In this document: piece by piece, positions 1 to 7,131 of the stretch
Layout: each line of letters opens with the position of its first letter
Position numbering within the stretch: the stretch's first letter is position 1
Assembly: GCA_025361465.1 (NCBI GenBank)
Contig: JANYAG010000073.1
Span: 1 to 19,290 of the forward strand
Direction of reading: 5' to 3'
Source: Gemmatimonadota bacterium
Lineage (GTDB): Bacteria > Gemmatimonadota > Gemmatimonadetes > Gemmatimonadales > GWC2-71-9
Length of the DNA: 19,290 bases
The notes under the pieces: generated by a model
What the model saw: only the letters and a program-made list of their open reading frames with translations
Databases searched by the model: none
Told to the model about the DNA's origin: nothing
Program-made: the position numbers and the translations under genes

Positions 1-1
1 T

Positions 2-808
2 GACGAGGAAGCCCGTGCCAAGGGGCTCTCGATCATGCCCGACTGCGGCCTGGCACCCGGTATGGTCAACATCCTCGCGGCCGAAGGAATCCGCCGGCTC
101 GACCAGGCCGACAAGGTGCGGATCTTCGTGGGTGGCCTGCCGCAACACCCCGAGCCGCCGCTCAACTATCAGATCGTCTACTCGCTCGAAGGGGCGCTCG
201 ACTACTACACCACCCCGTCGTGGATCCTCCGCGACGGCAAGCGCACCACCGTCGAAGCGCTGAGCGAGCTCGAGGACGTCGAGTTTCCCCGGCCGATCGG
301 CACGCTCGAGGCCTTCCACACCGGCGGCGGTATCTCGACCATGCCCTTCACGTGGGAAGGCAAGGTCCGCGAGATGGAGTACAAGACGCTCCGGTATCCC
401 GGCCATGTCGCCGTCGTCAAGCCGATGCGCGACTTAGGGTTCCTCTCGCTGGTGCCGGTCAACGTCAAGGGACACGAGATCATCCCCCGCGACGCCTTCA
501 TTGCGGTTGTCTCTCCCACACTCAACAAGCCCGAAGGCCGCGACCTGGTGGCCCTGCGGATCATTGTCAGCGGCACCAAGAGCGGCAAGCCGCTCACCAC
601 CACCTTCGACCTGGTCGACTACTTCGACGAAGTGCACCACGTCTCGGCGATGATGCGCACCACGGGATATTCGCTCTCGCTCACCGGCCTCATCCAGGCG
701 CGCCGCCAAGTCATCCACTTCGGCGTCACCACCTGCGACGAAGGGATGCCGTTCGATCACTACGTGAAAGGACTCGCCGAGCGGGGGATTGTGATTCGCG
801 AGTCGTGA
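2..808 (+). CDS. Lysine 6-dehydrogenase / saccharopine dehydrogenase family protein, 5'-truncated
   Basis: The reading frame is open at the left edge of the window (it reads DEEARAKGLSIMPDCG from base 2), so the gene starts outside and the first ATG at 35 is internal. What remains is about 268 residues: the end of the NAD(P)-binding part and the C-terminal catalytic domain. Visible family blocks are PDCGLAPGM, the EPPLNYQIVYS segment, EGALDYYT, LEAFHTGGG and YKTLRYPGH, which match my memory of bacterial L-lysine 6-dehydrogenases and the related saccharopine dehydrogenase C-terminal domain. Such enzymes oxidise lysine or saccharopine in the cytosol with NAD(P). The exact substrate cannot be fixed because the Rossmann half is missing. 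The gene is convergent with the outer-membrane protein gene that ends at 903; a heptamer array fills the gap. Confidence 0.82.
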   Translation, partial: DEEARAKGLSIMPDCGLAPGMVNILAAEGIRRLDQADKVRIFVGGLPQHPEPPLNYQIVYSLEGALDYYTTPSWILRDGKRTTVEALSELEDVEFPRPIGTLEAFHTGGGISTMPFTWEGKVREMEYKTLRYPGHVAVVKPMRDLGFLSLVPVNVKGHEIIPRDAFIAVVSPTLNKPEGRDLVALRIIVSGTKSGKPLTTTFDLVDYFDEVHHVSAMMRTTGYSLSLTGLIQARRQVIHFGVTTCDEGMPFDHYVKGLAERGIVIRES

Positions 809-816
809 AACGACAA

Positions 817-894
817 GGTGATTGGTGAGGGGTGAGTGGTGACCTGAGGGCAGATCAATGTCGTCCGGGTCCCATTCACCGTTCACCGTTCACT
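817..894. repeat. Inverted heptamer array between convergent genes
   Basis: Four tandem 7-bp units of form GGTGANN run from 817 to 844 without a break. After a 29-nt spacer, three units of the complementary form NNTCACC run from 874 to 894; the last one is degenerate in its final base. The two arms face each other and could form an imperfect stem, because the two variable bases in each unit mostly do not pair. The array starts 8 nt after the dehydrogenase stop and ends 8 nt before the stop of the opposing gene, so it may act as a two-way transcription end. That role is inference. Confidence 0.8.
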
Positions 895-902
895 TCTTGC
901 GG

Positions 903-2069
903 CTACCAGCTCCACCCACTGCTCACATACCACCTAATCCTCCCCTCGCCCCGCGCCGCGGTCACCGTCAGCACGGCATTCCGCAGCAGGCGCACCGCAA
1001 CGCCCACGCCGGGACCGAAGAACCATGTGTCGGACAGCTTCTCGCCGGTCATCGCCACGGCGTATTCCGGTCGCGTTGCTCCATTATCCACGCGTACAGT
1101 AACCGTCGCGTGGCACCCGTTACAGTATGACCGACCACCATCGACGAAGGCCAGGGCGGCGATCGCGCCTCCGGGGAATGTGAAGAGGTCCTGCCTGAGC
1201 TCCACGGAGGAGAGCAGCACCTTGGGTTCCAGCCCCGCAGCGATCGGCAGGGCGCGATTGGACTCTGGCCCGCCAAGCACCACAAACCCATCTTCCCACG
1301 CCGGCATGATCCGTCGGGAATCCTTGTTCATCTCCGCACCGCTCGAGAGCAGCCGCGCGCCGACCCGTGCCGTCACCCGCGTCGCCTCACCGAACGGCAA
1401 CCAGCCGCTGGCCAGCCCATACCAGCCGGTATAGTTCACGCCGTCGATCTTCAACGCTCCGCCATCGAGGCCCGCCCCGAGGTACTCGTGCCGCCCGCGG
1501 CCGATGATCAACCCGCCCTGCATCAGCATCCCGCGGTGCGTGTCATACTCGCGGTCGCGGCGATCCATGATCAGGGCGATTCGCCCCTGCATGTGGGTCT
1601 CTCGCAGGGCATTGATGGCGAGGTGTGCGGCCTCACCCCGAAACGCGAGCAGGTACGGCCCGGTGATCACTCGCGACACCTCGACGCTGAGCGATTGCCT
1701 GCTTCCCGGGACCGCCGGATCGCGGTCGGCAAGGAATCCCTCGGAGTGTTGCGCCTGGGCAATCGCCTGCAATCGCCAACCGTCTGCAAGCCGCGGGAAA
1801 TCACCGCGGGCACGAATGAGCCAGGAATCGTTCGTCGAGTAGCCGCCTTCGATCGCGGCACCGCTGTGCAGCGACACGCGATCGTCCCACCGCGCCTGCC
1901 GGAAGAACACCACGCGACCCATGGCCATCACGCCGTCGTTTGGTGACGCCGTGACGTAGGGGAAGTGCGACTGACGCCAGGGATAGGCCTGCGTCGTGTC
2001 CTGCGCCCCGATCGGCGCGACCGCAACGAGCCATGCCGCGGCGAGGATGGCACCCGAGCGGCGGATCAC
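903..2069 (-). CDS. Barrel-only outer-membrane protein, Omp85/D15 surface-antigen-like
   Basis: I choose the GTG at 2069, which overlaps the TGA of the upstream asparaginase gene by 4 nt (GTGA) and puts a clean Sec signal peptide at the N-terminus (IRRSGAILAAAWLVAVAPIGAQ); the product is 388 aa. A longer frame from 2120 only adds a basic tail before the signal. The mature protein has alternating beta-strand character. It has segments recalling the Omp85 surface-antigen barrel: DRRDREYDTHRG, a GGPESNRALP loop similar to the family GG..RG loop, and ELRQDLF followed by AALAFVDGG. It ends SSGWSW with a terminal aromatic residue, as BAM substrates do. There is no room for POTRA domains, so it is a barrel without the periplasmic part. 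It lacks a Shine-Dalgarno sequence and is probably translated by reinitiation after the asparaginase. Function unknown; a CNGCH motif lies in the C-terminal third. Confidence 0.75.
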   Translation of the reverse strand: MIRRSGAILAAAWLVAVAPIGAQDTTQAYPWRQSHFPYVTASPNDGVMAMGRVVFFRQARWDDRVSLHSGAAIEGGYSTNDSWLIRARGDFPRLADGWRLQAIAQAQHSEGFLADRDPAVPGSRQSLSVEVSRVITGPYLLAFRGEAAHLAINALRETHMQGRIALIMDRRDREYDTHRGMLMQGGLIIGRGRHEYLGAGLDGGALKIDGVNYTGWYGLASGWLPFGEATRVTARVGARLLSSGAEMNKDSRRIMPAWEDGFVVLGGPESNRALPIAAGLEPKVLLSSVELRQDLFTFPGGAIAALAFVDGGRSYCNGCHATVTVRVDNGATRPEYAVAMTGEKLSDTWFFGPGVGVAVRLLRNAVLTVTAARGEGRIRWYVSSGWSW

Positions 2070-3106
2070 CCCGGAAACAGGACCGCGCAATCTTCGTGAC
2101 GGGCGCCGTTCGCGTCGCACACCGCGTACTTCGAACCGGTCATGGCGGCCGCGCCATACTGACCCTTCTTGTTCACCGCGTAGTATTGCAGCTGGAAGCG
2201 CGGCCGCCCCCGCTCGTCGATCAGGCGTGGTGGCGTCATCGCCATCACGTGCTTGCAGGTCTCCAGGCAGGCATCGGTCGGCGACATTCCCCGTCGCATG
2301 TTCTCCACCGTCAGGAAGCCGCCACAGACCATGATGTTCGCTTCACCCAGTCCGGTGGAGCCCGCGGCACCCACCGTGTTGTCCGTGTACTGCCCCGCAC
2401 CCACAATCGCCGAATCACCGACCCGCCCCGGCACCTTCCAGGACAATCCGCTCGTGGTCACGATCGACGACAGATCGCCCGAGGGGGAGAGCAACATCAT
2501 CGGGTTGGTGCCGGTGGTCGACTGCACCACCATCTTCTCGGCCCCGGACACGTCGAGATAGTTGTCGCTGGGGCTCAGGTTGGCTCGCCAGTGCAGCCAC
2601 GCCTCGCGCGACGCCGGGGTGAGCAGCTCCTCGATCTGGTAGCCATACGACAGCGCGAAGCGTTGCGCGTCCTTGCCCACCAGCATGATGTGTGGTGTGT
2701 ACTTCATGATCAGCCGGACGATCTCGCTCGGCGTCTTGATCCCCTCGAGCGCACCCACCGCGCCAGCCCGCTTGCTCGGTCCATGCATGCACGAGGCATC
2801 GAGCTGAACCACCCCTTCGGCGTTCGGCAACCCGCCGTATCCCACCGACTGGTCGTTGGGATCGAGTTCCTGGATCTTCACCCCTTCGATGCCGGCGTCG
2901 AGGGTGTCGGCACCCTTGATGATCAGGTCAACGGCCTTGGCGACCCCGCGGAAGCCGTTGTCGCTCGAGATCGCGATCGGGGCGGCCAGCGACCGGCGCA
3001 GGATCTGGGGCGCGGCGATGGCGGACTGGGGTGTGAGGGCCGCACCAGCGACGGCGGCGCCTGCGGCACCGAGAAAGGACCGGCGGGACAGCGGGAATTC
3101 GGACAC
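2066..3106 (-). CDS. N4-(beta-N-acetylglucosaminyl)-L-asparaginase-like Ntn hydrolase, Tat-exported
   Basis: The product is 346 aa. It starts with a twin-arginine signal (SRRSFLGAAG, residues 7-16, AxA-type cleavage near residue 31). The family block SVGYGGLPNAEGVVQLDAS (about 87-105) is clear. A second block runs from about 217 to 260 and includes TTSG (217-220), GRVGD (227-231) and GAGQYTDN, as in bacterial glycosylasparaginases. These enzymes cleave the GlcNAc-Asn bond and mature by self-cleavage before a nucleophilic threonine. By alignment from memory the nucleophile is Thr200, in TTGTNPMM; the usual context is DTIGM, so that site is atypical. The start is GTG at 3106, supported by AGGAG (complement of 3113-3117) 6 nt upstream. 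It is the first gene of an operon with the outer-membrane protein. The Tat signal implies it folds before export. Confidence 0.85.
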   Translation of the reverse strand: MSEFPLSRRSFLGAAGAAVAGAALTPQSAIAAPQILRRSLAAPIAISSDNGFRGVAKAVDLIIKGADTLDAGIEGVKIQELDPNDQSVGYGGLPNAEGVVQLDASCMHGPSKRAGAVGALEGIKTPSEIVRLIMKYTPHIMLVGKDAQRFALSYGYQIEELLTPASREAWLHWRANLSPSDNYLDVSGAEKMVVQSTTGTNPMMLLSPSGDLSSIVTTSGLSWKVPGRVGDSAIVGAGQYTDNTVGAAGSTGLGEANIMVCGGFLTVENMRRGMSPTDACLETCKHVMAMTPPRLIDERGRPRFQLQYYAVNKKGQYGAAAMTGSKYAVCDANGARHEDCAVLFPG

Positions 3107-3112
3107 CGGAGA

Positions 3113-3138
3113 CTCCTATGGATGGACACCCGAAGTTA
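3113..3138 (-). promoter_or_regulatory. Likely -10 element and Shine-Dalgarno site of the asparaginase operon
   Basis: On the minus strand TAACTT (complement of 3133-3138) fits a TANNNT -10 element. It lies 26 nt before the GTG, leaving a short leader that carries AGGAG at 3113-3117. No clear -35 hexamer is visible; that stretch falls in the heptamer tract. Confidence 0.4.
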
Positions 3139-3151
3139 ACCAATCCCTTCG

Positions 3152-3242
3152 CTTCTCCCGTCCCCCATCCCCAGTCACCAGTCACCAGTCACCAACCTCC
3201 GGTCACCATTCACCGTTCACCCTTTTCCTCCCTCCCCTCTCC
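3152..3242 (+). repeat. Degenerate heptamer array between divergent operons
   Basis: From 3173 to 3221 there are seven units in unbroken 7-bp register, mostly NNTCACC: AGTCACC three times, then a degenerate AACCTCC, then GGTCACC, ATTCACC and GTTCACC. The register extends in weaker form on both sides. The left flank (3152-3172) has CTTCTCC-, CGTCCCC- and CATCCCC-type units, and the right flank (3222-3242) has three pyrimidine units ending in CC. The left flank also touches a GCTTCT sequence resembling the second repeat family of this window. The tract lies between the putative -10 elements of the two divergent operons. All units point the same way, so no inverted arm is present here. Confidence 0.8.
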
Positions 3243-3245
3243 CTG

Positions 3246-3251
3246 CAGATT
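3246..3251 (+). promoter_or_regulatory. Candidate -10 of a leaderless start (CAGATT)
   Basis: CAGATT lies exactly 6 nt before the ATG at 3258, the same distance seen for clearer TANNNT hexamers in this window. There is no Shine-Dalgarno sequence before this ATG. The first base departs from TANNNT, so this is the weakest of the set. Confidence 0.3.
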
Positions 3252-3257
3252 TCGCCC

Positions 3258-4313
3258 ATGCCACGAACGCGCCTCGACCCCGCCATTTTCCACCTTCCGG
3301 TCGAGCGAATGAGGGCCGGATACTACTCCGACAAGTACTTTGTCCGCGCCCGCGACATCCTCAAGGCCGACAGTTGCTCGCCCCGGGTCACCGTGCAGGT
3401 ATTCGGCAAGGCCGCCGCCCTGCTTGGCGGCATCGACGAGGCGATCGCCATCCTCAAGCTGTGCAGCGACGACTGGTCGCGCCTCGAGGTGAAGGCACTG
3501 TACGACGGCGACACCATCTCGCCCTGGGAGGTCGTCCTCGAGATCGAGGGGCCATACGACGAGTTCGCCCATCTCGAGACGCTCTATCTCGGCGTGCTCG
3601 CCCGGCGCACCAGGGTCGGCACCAACACGCGCCGGGTCGTCGACGCCGCGCGCCCCAAGGACGTGATGTTCTTCCCCGCGCGACACGACCACTGGCTGGT
3701 GCAGACCGGCGATGGCTATGCCGCGCACATCGCGGGCGCCATCGGCGTCTCCACCGATGCCCAGGCGTCGTGGTGGGGCAGCGAAGGCATCGGCACCGTG
3801 CCCCACGGACTCATTGCCGCCTATGGCGGCGACACCGTGCTCGCGTCGCGCAAGTTCCTCGAGCACGTCACGGCCGACATCCGCCTCGTCACCCTCGTCG
3901 ATTTCGAGAATGACTGTGTCCGCACCTCACTCGAGCTCGCCGACGCGCTCGGCCCCAAGCTCTACGGGGTCCGGCTCGACACCAGCGAACTGCTGGTGGA
4001 CACCTCGGTGCTGCCGATGATGGGGCGCTTCAAGCCCACTGGCGTGACGCCACAATTGGTGCACAATGTCCGCGATGCCCTCGACCAGGCGGGGCACATC
4101 GGAGTGCACATCGTGGTCTCCGGCGGATTCACTGCCGAGAAGATCCGTGAGTTCGAGACCCTGGGTGTTCCGGTGGATACCTACGGGGTCGGCTCGTCGC
4201 TCTTCCTTGGTCGCTTCGACTTCACCGCCGATGTGGTCCGGAAGGAAGGCCAGCCATGCGCCAAGGTGGGCCGGGAGTACCGGCCGAATCCCCGGCTGAC
4301 AATGGTGACGTAG
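3258..4313 (+). CDS. pncB: Nicotinate phosphoribosyltransferase
   Basis: The enzyme makes nicotinate mononucleotide from nicotinate and PRPP in the cytosol, the entry step of the Preiss-Handler NAD salvage route. The 351-aa product is of the shorter kind resembling archaeal (Thermoplasma-type) enzymes rather than E. coli PncB. Visible family features are MRAGYYSDKYF (18-28), GTVPHGLIAAYG with His183, VDFEND (214-219), VRLDTSE (238-244) and IVVSGGF followed by VDTYGVGSSL (about 285-315). The ATG at 3258 begins just before the conserved HLPVERM segment; a longer open frame upstream runs through the repeat array and is not coding. A nicotinamidase gene follows after 9 nt, so the two enzymes form a nicotinamide-to-NaMN route. 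The symbol is by function, not by close similarity to E. coli pncB. Confidence 0.92.
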   Translation: MPRTRLDPAIFHLPVERMRAGYYSDKYFVRARDILKADSCSPRVTVQVFGKAAALLGGIDEAIAILKLCSDDWSRLEVKALYDGDTISPWEVVLEIEGPYDEFAHLETLYLGVLARRTRVGTNTRRVVDAARPKDVMFFPARHDHWLVQTGDGYAAHIAGAIGVSTDAQASWWGSEGIGTVPHGLIAAYGGDTVLASRKFLEHVTADIRLVTLVDFENDCVRTSLELADALGPKLYGVRLDTSELLVDTSVLPMMGRFKPTGVTPQLVHNVRDALDQAGHIGVHIVVSGGFTAEKIREFETLGVPVDTYGVGSSLFLGRFDFTADVVRKEGQPCAKVGREYRPNPRLTMVT

Positions 4314-4322
4314 AAGGAATCC

Positions 4323-4952
4323 ATGACCAGTATCTGTTGGGACGTTGACACACAGCACGACTTCATTGCCGCCTCCGGGCTCCTCTCCGTGCCCAGGGCC
4401 GAGACCCTCATCCCCAACCTCAAGGCCCTCACCGACTGGGCGCATGCCCAGCATATCCGCATCGTCGCCTCGGCGGACGATCATGATCCCGGTGACCACG
4501 AACTCAGCGACACCCCGGATTGGAAGACGACCTATCCGCCGCACTGCATGCATGGCACACCGGGGCAGCTGAAGATCGCCGCGACGACATTGCGCAACCC
4601 GATGGTCGTTGCGCCGGACCCGCGCGACGCCGGCGAACTCTCCGCCGCCATTCGGGCGCACGACGGCGACATCCTGCTGCCCAAGCAGGGTACCGATGTC
4701 TTTCAGTGGAATCCCAACGCCGCCACCGTGCTCGCGGCGCTTGCCCCGACGCGCATCATCGTCTACGGCGTCGCCACCGACATCTGCACCAGGGCCGCGG
4801 TCGCCGGGATCTCCAGGCTCAGGCCCGAGGCCGAATTATTGATTGTCATCGACGCGATCCGCGGCATCGACGATCAGGCCTCTCGGGCGTTGCTCACGGA
4901 ATGGCGCGCAGCGGGCCATCTGCTTACTCACACCGCTGAGGTGGTCCTGTGA
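4323..4952 (+). CDS. pncA: Nicotinamidase (isochorismatase-like cysteine hydrolase)
   Basis: The 209-aa product deamidates nicotinamide to nicotinate. It has the expected triad: Asp9 in VDTQHDF, Lys121 in LLPKQGTD and Cys155 in ATDICT. The metal site matches the PncA pattern: Asp52 and His54 in ADDH, His59 in DPGDH, and His74 in YPPHCMHGTPG. The ATG is preceded by AAGGA at 4314-4318, 9 nt after the stop of the nicotinate phosphoribosyltransferase gene. That neighbour would use its product directly, which supports nicotinamide rather than another amide as substrate. The gene overlaps the next one by 4 nt (GTGA), so all three are probably co-transcribed. Confidence 0.9.
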   Translation: MTSICWDVDTQHDFIAASGLLSVPRAETLIPNLKALTDWAHAQHIRIVASADDHDPGDHELSDTPDWKTTYPPHCMHGTPGQLKIAATTLRNPMVVAPDPRDAGELSAAIRAHDGDILLPKQGTDVFQWNPNAATVLAALAPTRIIVYGVATDICTRAAVAGISRLRPEAELLIVIDAIRGIDDQASRALLTEWRAAGHLLTHTAEVVL

Positions 4953-6019
4953 CCCTCTCCGGTCGCTTCTTTCAGCCCGGCCCCGTCGAGATCGATCCGG
5001 TGATCGCCGAAGCCATGCTGCGCCCGATGATCGGCCACCGCGGCAAGGTGGCCCATGAACTCGTGGCGCGGGTGCAGCCGGGATTGCGAGACCTCTTTGG
5101 CACCTCTCGTCCGGTCATGCTGGCCACCGGCTCGGCCACCGCGATGATCGAGGCCGGCGTCCGTGCCGGCGTCGTCGATCGTGCGTTGTGTGTGGTGTCC
5201 GGCCTCTTCGGCGAGCGAATGGCTGACATCGTCGAACGCTGTGGCAAGGAAGCCGTCCGCTTGCACGTCCCGCGTGGTGGCGTGCTCGAGCCCGAATTGC
5301 TGGAGAAGATGCTCGACGGCCCGCGCTTCGATGCCGTCACCATGGTCCACTCGGAAACCTCGACCGGCGCGGCCGCACCAGTCGCCGAACTGCTCGCCCG
5401 CTTCCGCCAGCTCGATGATGTCGTGACCATTGTCGATGTCGTCTCTTCCCTGGGTGGCATGCCGATCGAGGCCGACCGCTGGGACGTCGATTTCATCATG
5501 ACCGGATCGCAGAAGGCCCTCGGCCTTCCCCCAGGGCTCACCTTTGCCGTGGCCAGCGAGCGCCTGCTGGCGCGTGCCGCCAAAGCTGATGCGCTTGGCT
5601 TCTACCTCAATGTGATCGACCTGCAGCACGCCGCGGTCAACGCGATCTTCCCGCAGACGCCGGCGCTGCCGGTGGTCTATGCCCTGGACACCCAGCTCGA
5701 GCGCATCGCCAAGGAAGGGTTGCCCGCTCGCTTCGCCCGGCACCGCGCCATGCGCGAACGCGTCGAGCACTGGGCCGAGCGGCATGGACGCTGCCACATC
5801 TGGGCCCCACCCGGTCGGCGCACCGATACGGTCACGGCACTCATGCTGGCCCCCGGGAAGTCCTCCCGCGCCATTGTCGGAGACCTGGCGGCGCTGGGCT
5901 GGCAGATCACCACCGGCCTGCTCGAGGAGGAGGACCAGGTCCTCCGGATCGGCCACATGGGAGACCTCCTCCCTGAACAGCTGGACCCGCTGTTTGAGGT
6001 GCTCGAGCCGCGCCTATAG
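4949..6019 (+). CDS. Class V PLP-dependent aminotransferase (alanine-glyoxylate / serine-pyruvate type)
   Basis: The 356-aa product has the fold-type I class V pattern: FFQPGPVEIDP near the N-terminus, IGHRG (28-32), the substrate-side segment HSETSTG (134-140), Asp163 in IVDVVSSLGG for the PLP pyridine nitrogen, Lys189 in GSQKALGLPPG for the Schiff base, and LRIGHMG (332-338). These fit alanine-glyoxylate/serine-glyoxylate/serine-pyruvate aminotransferases. The start is GTG at 4949, overlapping the nicotinamidase stop by 4 nt, with a GAGGTGG Shine-Dalgarno-like site about 5 nt upstream. Its link to NAD salvage is not obvious; the overlap suggests co-expression but the substrate cannot be read from the sequence. 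Confidence 0.88.
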   Translation: MTLSGRFFQPGPVEIDPVIAEAMLRPMIGHRGKVAHELVARVQPGLRDLFGTSRPVMLATGSATAMIEAGVRAGVVDRALCVVSGLFGERMADIVERCGKEAVRLHVPRGGVLEPELLEKMLDGPRFDAVTMVHSETSTGAAAPVAELLARFRQLDDVVTIVDVVSSLGGMPIEADRWDVDFIMTGSQKALGLPPGLTFAVASERLLARAAKADALGFYLNVIDLQHAAVNAIFPQTPALPVVYALDTQLERIAKEGLPARFARHRAMRERVEHWAERHGRCHIWAPPGRRTDTVTALMLAPGKSSRAIVGDLAALGWQITTGLLEEEDQVLRIGHMGDLLPEQLDPLFEVLEPRL

Positions 6020-6192
6020 TCTACAGGGTTGTTGCACAATGAAACAGTCGCATCCTGACCGATACTTTTGTGTCCGGGTGACCCAGAGGAGCGTCCCTTC
6101 ACTTAACATCCGCCCAGCGATCGCCGTCATTCGAGCTGTCCCGGGTGCCGTACTCACCCGAACCAACTCAACCCAGACCTTGGCAGGCCCTG
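6020..6192. other. Intergenic region before the lipoprotein gene
   Basis: This 173-nt stretch holds no convincing gene. TGAAAC (6040-6045) and TACTTT (6063-6068), 17 nt apart, could be a promoter for the downstream gene with a leader of roughly 120 nt. Neither hexamer is strong. I see no terminator after the aminotransferase gene, so read-through is possible. Confidence 0.3.
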
Positions 6193-7008
6193 ATGCGAAG
6201 CACCCGAGTCCTTACCGCCGGCGTCCTCTTCTTCGCGGCGGCGTGCAACAGCAGCCCCACCACCACCACGACCGGAATCGACGCTCTCATCACCGCCGAT
6301 GTCGCCACGATGACCGCCGACGCCACGACCGAAGACGTTGATGTGATGGCGGCCATGGATGGCGACATCGGCGTCCTGATCTCGGCGCCCATGATGCAGG
6401 GGATGTTCTTCACCCCGCCAGGGGGACCGCGCATGGGCGGCTGCACCTTCGCAGGTGGACAGTTCTCCTGCCCGCCGACGACCCGCAACGGGCTGAACAT
6501 CACCCGGACCGTGGAGTTCAAGGACACTGCTGGCGCGACGCAGTCGGCCTATGACGCCGCCCTCACCGCCTCGATTCACGTGACGTCCACCGTCAGCGGT
6601 GATGTGACCCACGGGCCGTGGAGCGCCACCATCGCGCGGCATCGTGATTTCATGATCACGGGGCTCGCCGGCACGGAGACCACCCGAACGGTCAATGGAA
6701 CCGGCAGTGAAACAGTGTCACGCTCGCGGGTCACCGCCACCAATGAGACCCGCACCTATGATCTCACGGGCAGCAGCACGGTGACCGACGTGGTGGTGCC
6801 GGTGCGCGGCGATGGCATCGACCCCTGGCCGCTCTCCGGCACCATCCACCGGACCTACACCGTCACCCGGACGTCGGGCGCCAACCCCGGCCAGACCGTG
6901 ACGCGCACGGTGGTGATCACCTTCAACGGCACCGCGACGCCGACGGCGACGGTCAACGGCGAACCGTTCACCCTCGACCTGGCCCATCGCACCGCCACCC
7001 ATCGTTGA
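6193..7008 (+). CDS. Putative Thr-rich lipoprotein of unknown function
   Basis: I do not recognise this protein. From the ATG at 6193 it is 271 aa with a short basic N-terminus and a hydrophobic stretch ending FFAAAC, an imperfect lipobox (Ala instead of Leu at -3), with Cys18 followed by a Ser/Thr-rich linker. The GTG at 6145 would add 16 hydrophilic residues before the signal and is less likely. Residues about 28-60 are acidic and rich in Ala and Met. The remainder is rich in Thr, Val and Gly, with alternating short strands such as ITRTVEFKD and HRTYTVTRTS, which suggests a beta-sandwich or barrel-like surface domain. A CTFAGGQFSCP segment could form a disulfide. It stands alone, followed by a strong terminator. 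Confidence 0.7.
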   Translation: MRSTRVLTAGVLFFAAACNSSPTTTTTGIDALITADVATMTADATTEDVDVMAAMDGDIGVLISAPMMQGMFFTPPGGPRMGGCTFAGGQFSCPPTTRNGLNITRTVEFKDTAGATQSAYDAALTASIHVTSTVSGDVTHGPWSATIARHRDFMITGLAGTETTRTVNGTGSETVSRSRVTATNETRTYDLTGSSTVTDVVVPVRGDGIDPWPLSGTIHRTYTVTRTSGANPGQTVTRTVVITFNGTATPTATVNGEPFTLDLAHRTATHR

Positions 7009-7052
7009 GCGATTTGCCGCCCGAAAGGGCATAGCCACTGTCATTCCGCGCG

Positions 7053-7081
7053 AAAGGCGACCCCGGTCCGGGGTCGCCTTT
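7053..7081 (+). terminator. Intrinsic terminator after the lipoprotein gene
   Basis: A perfect 12-bp stem (7053-7064 with 7070-7081) encloses the 5-nt loop GGTCC. The 3' arm ends in TTT and is followed by CTGC, so the U-tract is short. A smaller GCCC-GAAA-GGGC hairpin lies just upstream at 7019-7030. Confidence 0.85.
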
Positions 7082-7119
7082 CTGCATCAACCCTCCTTCC
7101 GCCCTCCGCCGCAAGCGGC

Positions 7120-7125
7120 CATATT
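7120..7125 (+). promoter_or_regulatory. Candidate -10 of leaderless leuS (CATATT)
   Basis: CATATT lies exactly 6 nt before the leuS ATG, with no Shine-Dalgarno site between. The spacing matches other leaderless candidates here. The first base is C rather than T. Confidence 0.4.
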
Positions 7126-7131
7126 GGCGGC

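Noticed and set aside
832..1434. Plus-strand open frame opposite the outer-membrane protein
   Set aside because: It is the complement of a gene with a signal peptide and barrel features, and begins inside the heptamer array; its composition is Ser/Pro/Arg-rich, as expected for an antisense frame.
3152..3242. CRISPR array
   Set aside because: Units are 7 bp with no spacers of unique sequence and no cas genes nearby; the period is far too short.
2856..3257. N-terminal extension of the nicotinate phosphoribosyltransferase
   Set aside because: It would read through the antisense of the asparaginase start and the repeat array; the conserved protein starts at the ATG at 3258.
5993..6020. Promoter TTTGAG-16-TATAGT at the end of the aminotransferase gene
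   Set aside because: The -35 is poor, and the downstream gene starts about 170 nt away; only the TATAGT is suggestive.
6963..6975. CCGTTCACC inside the lipoprotein gene as a member of the heptamer arrays
   Set aside because: It is a single unit in coding sequence with no second unit in phase, so it is probably chance.
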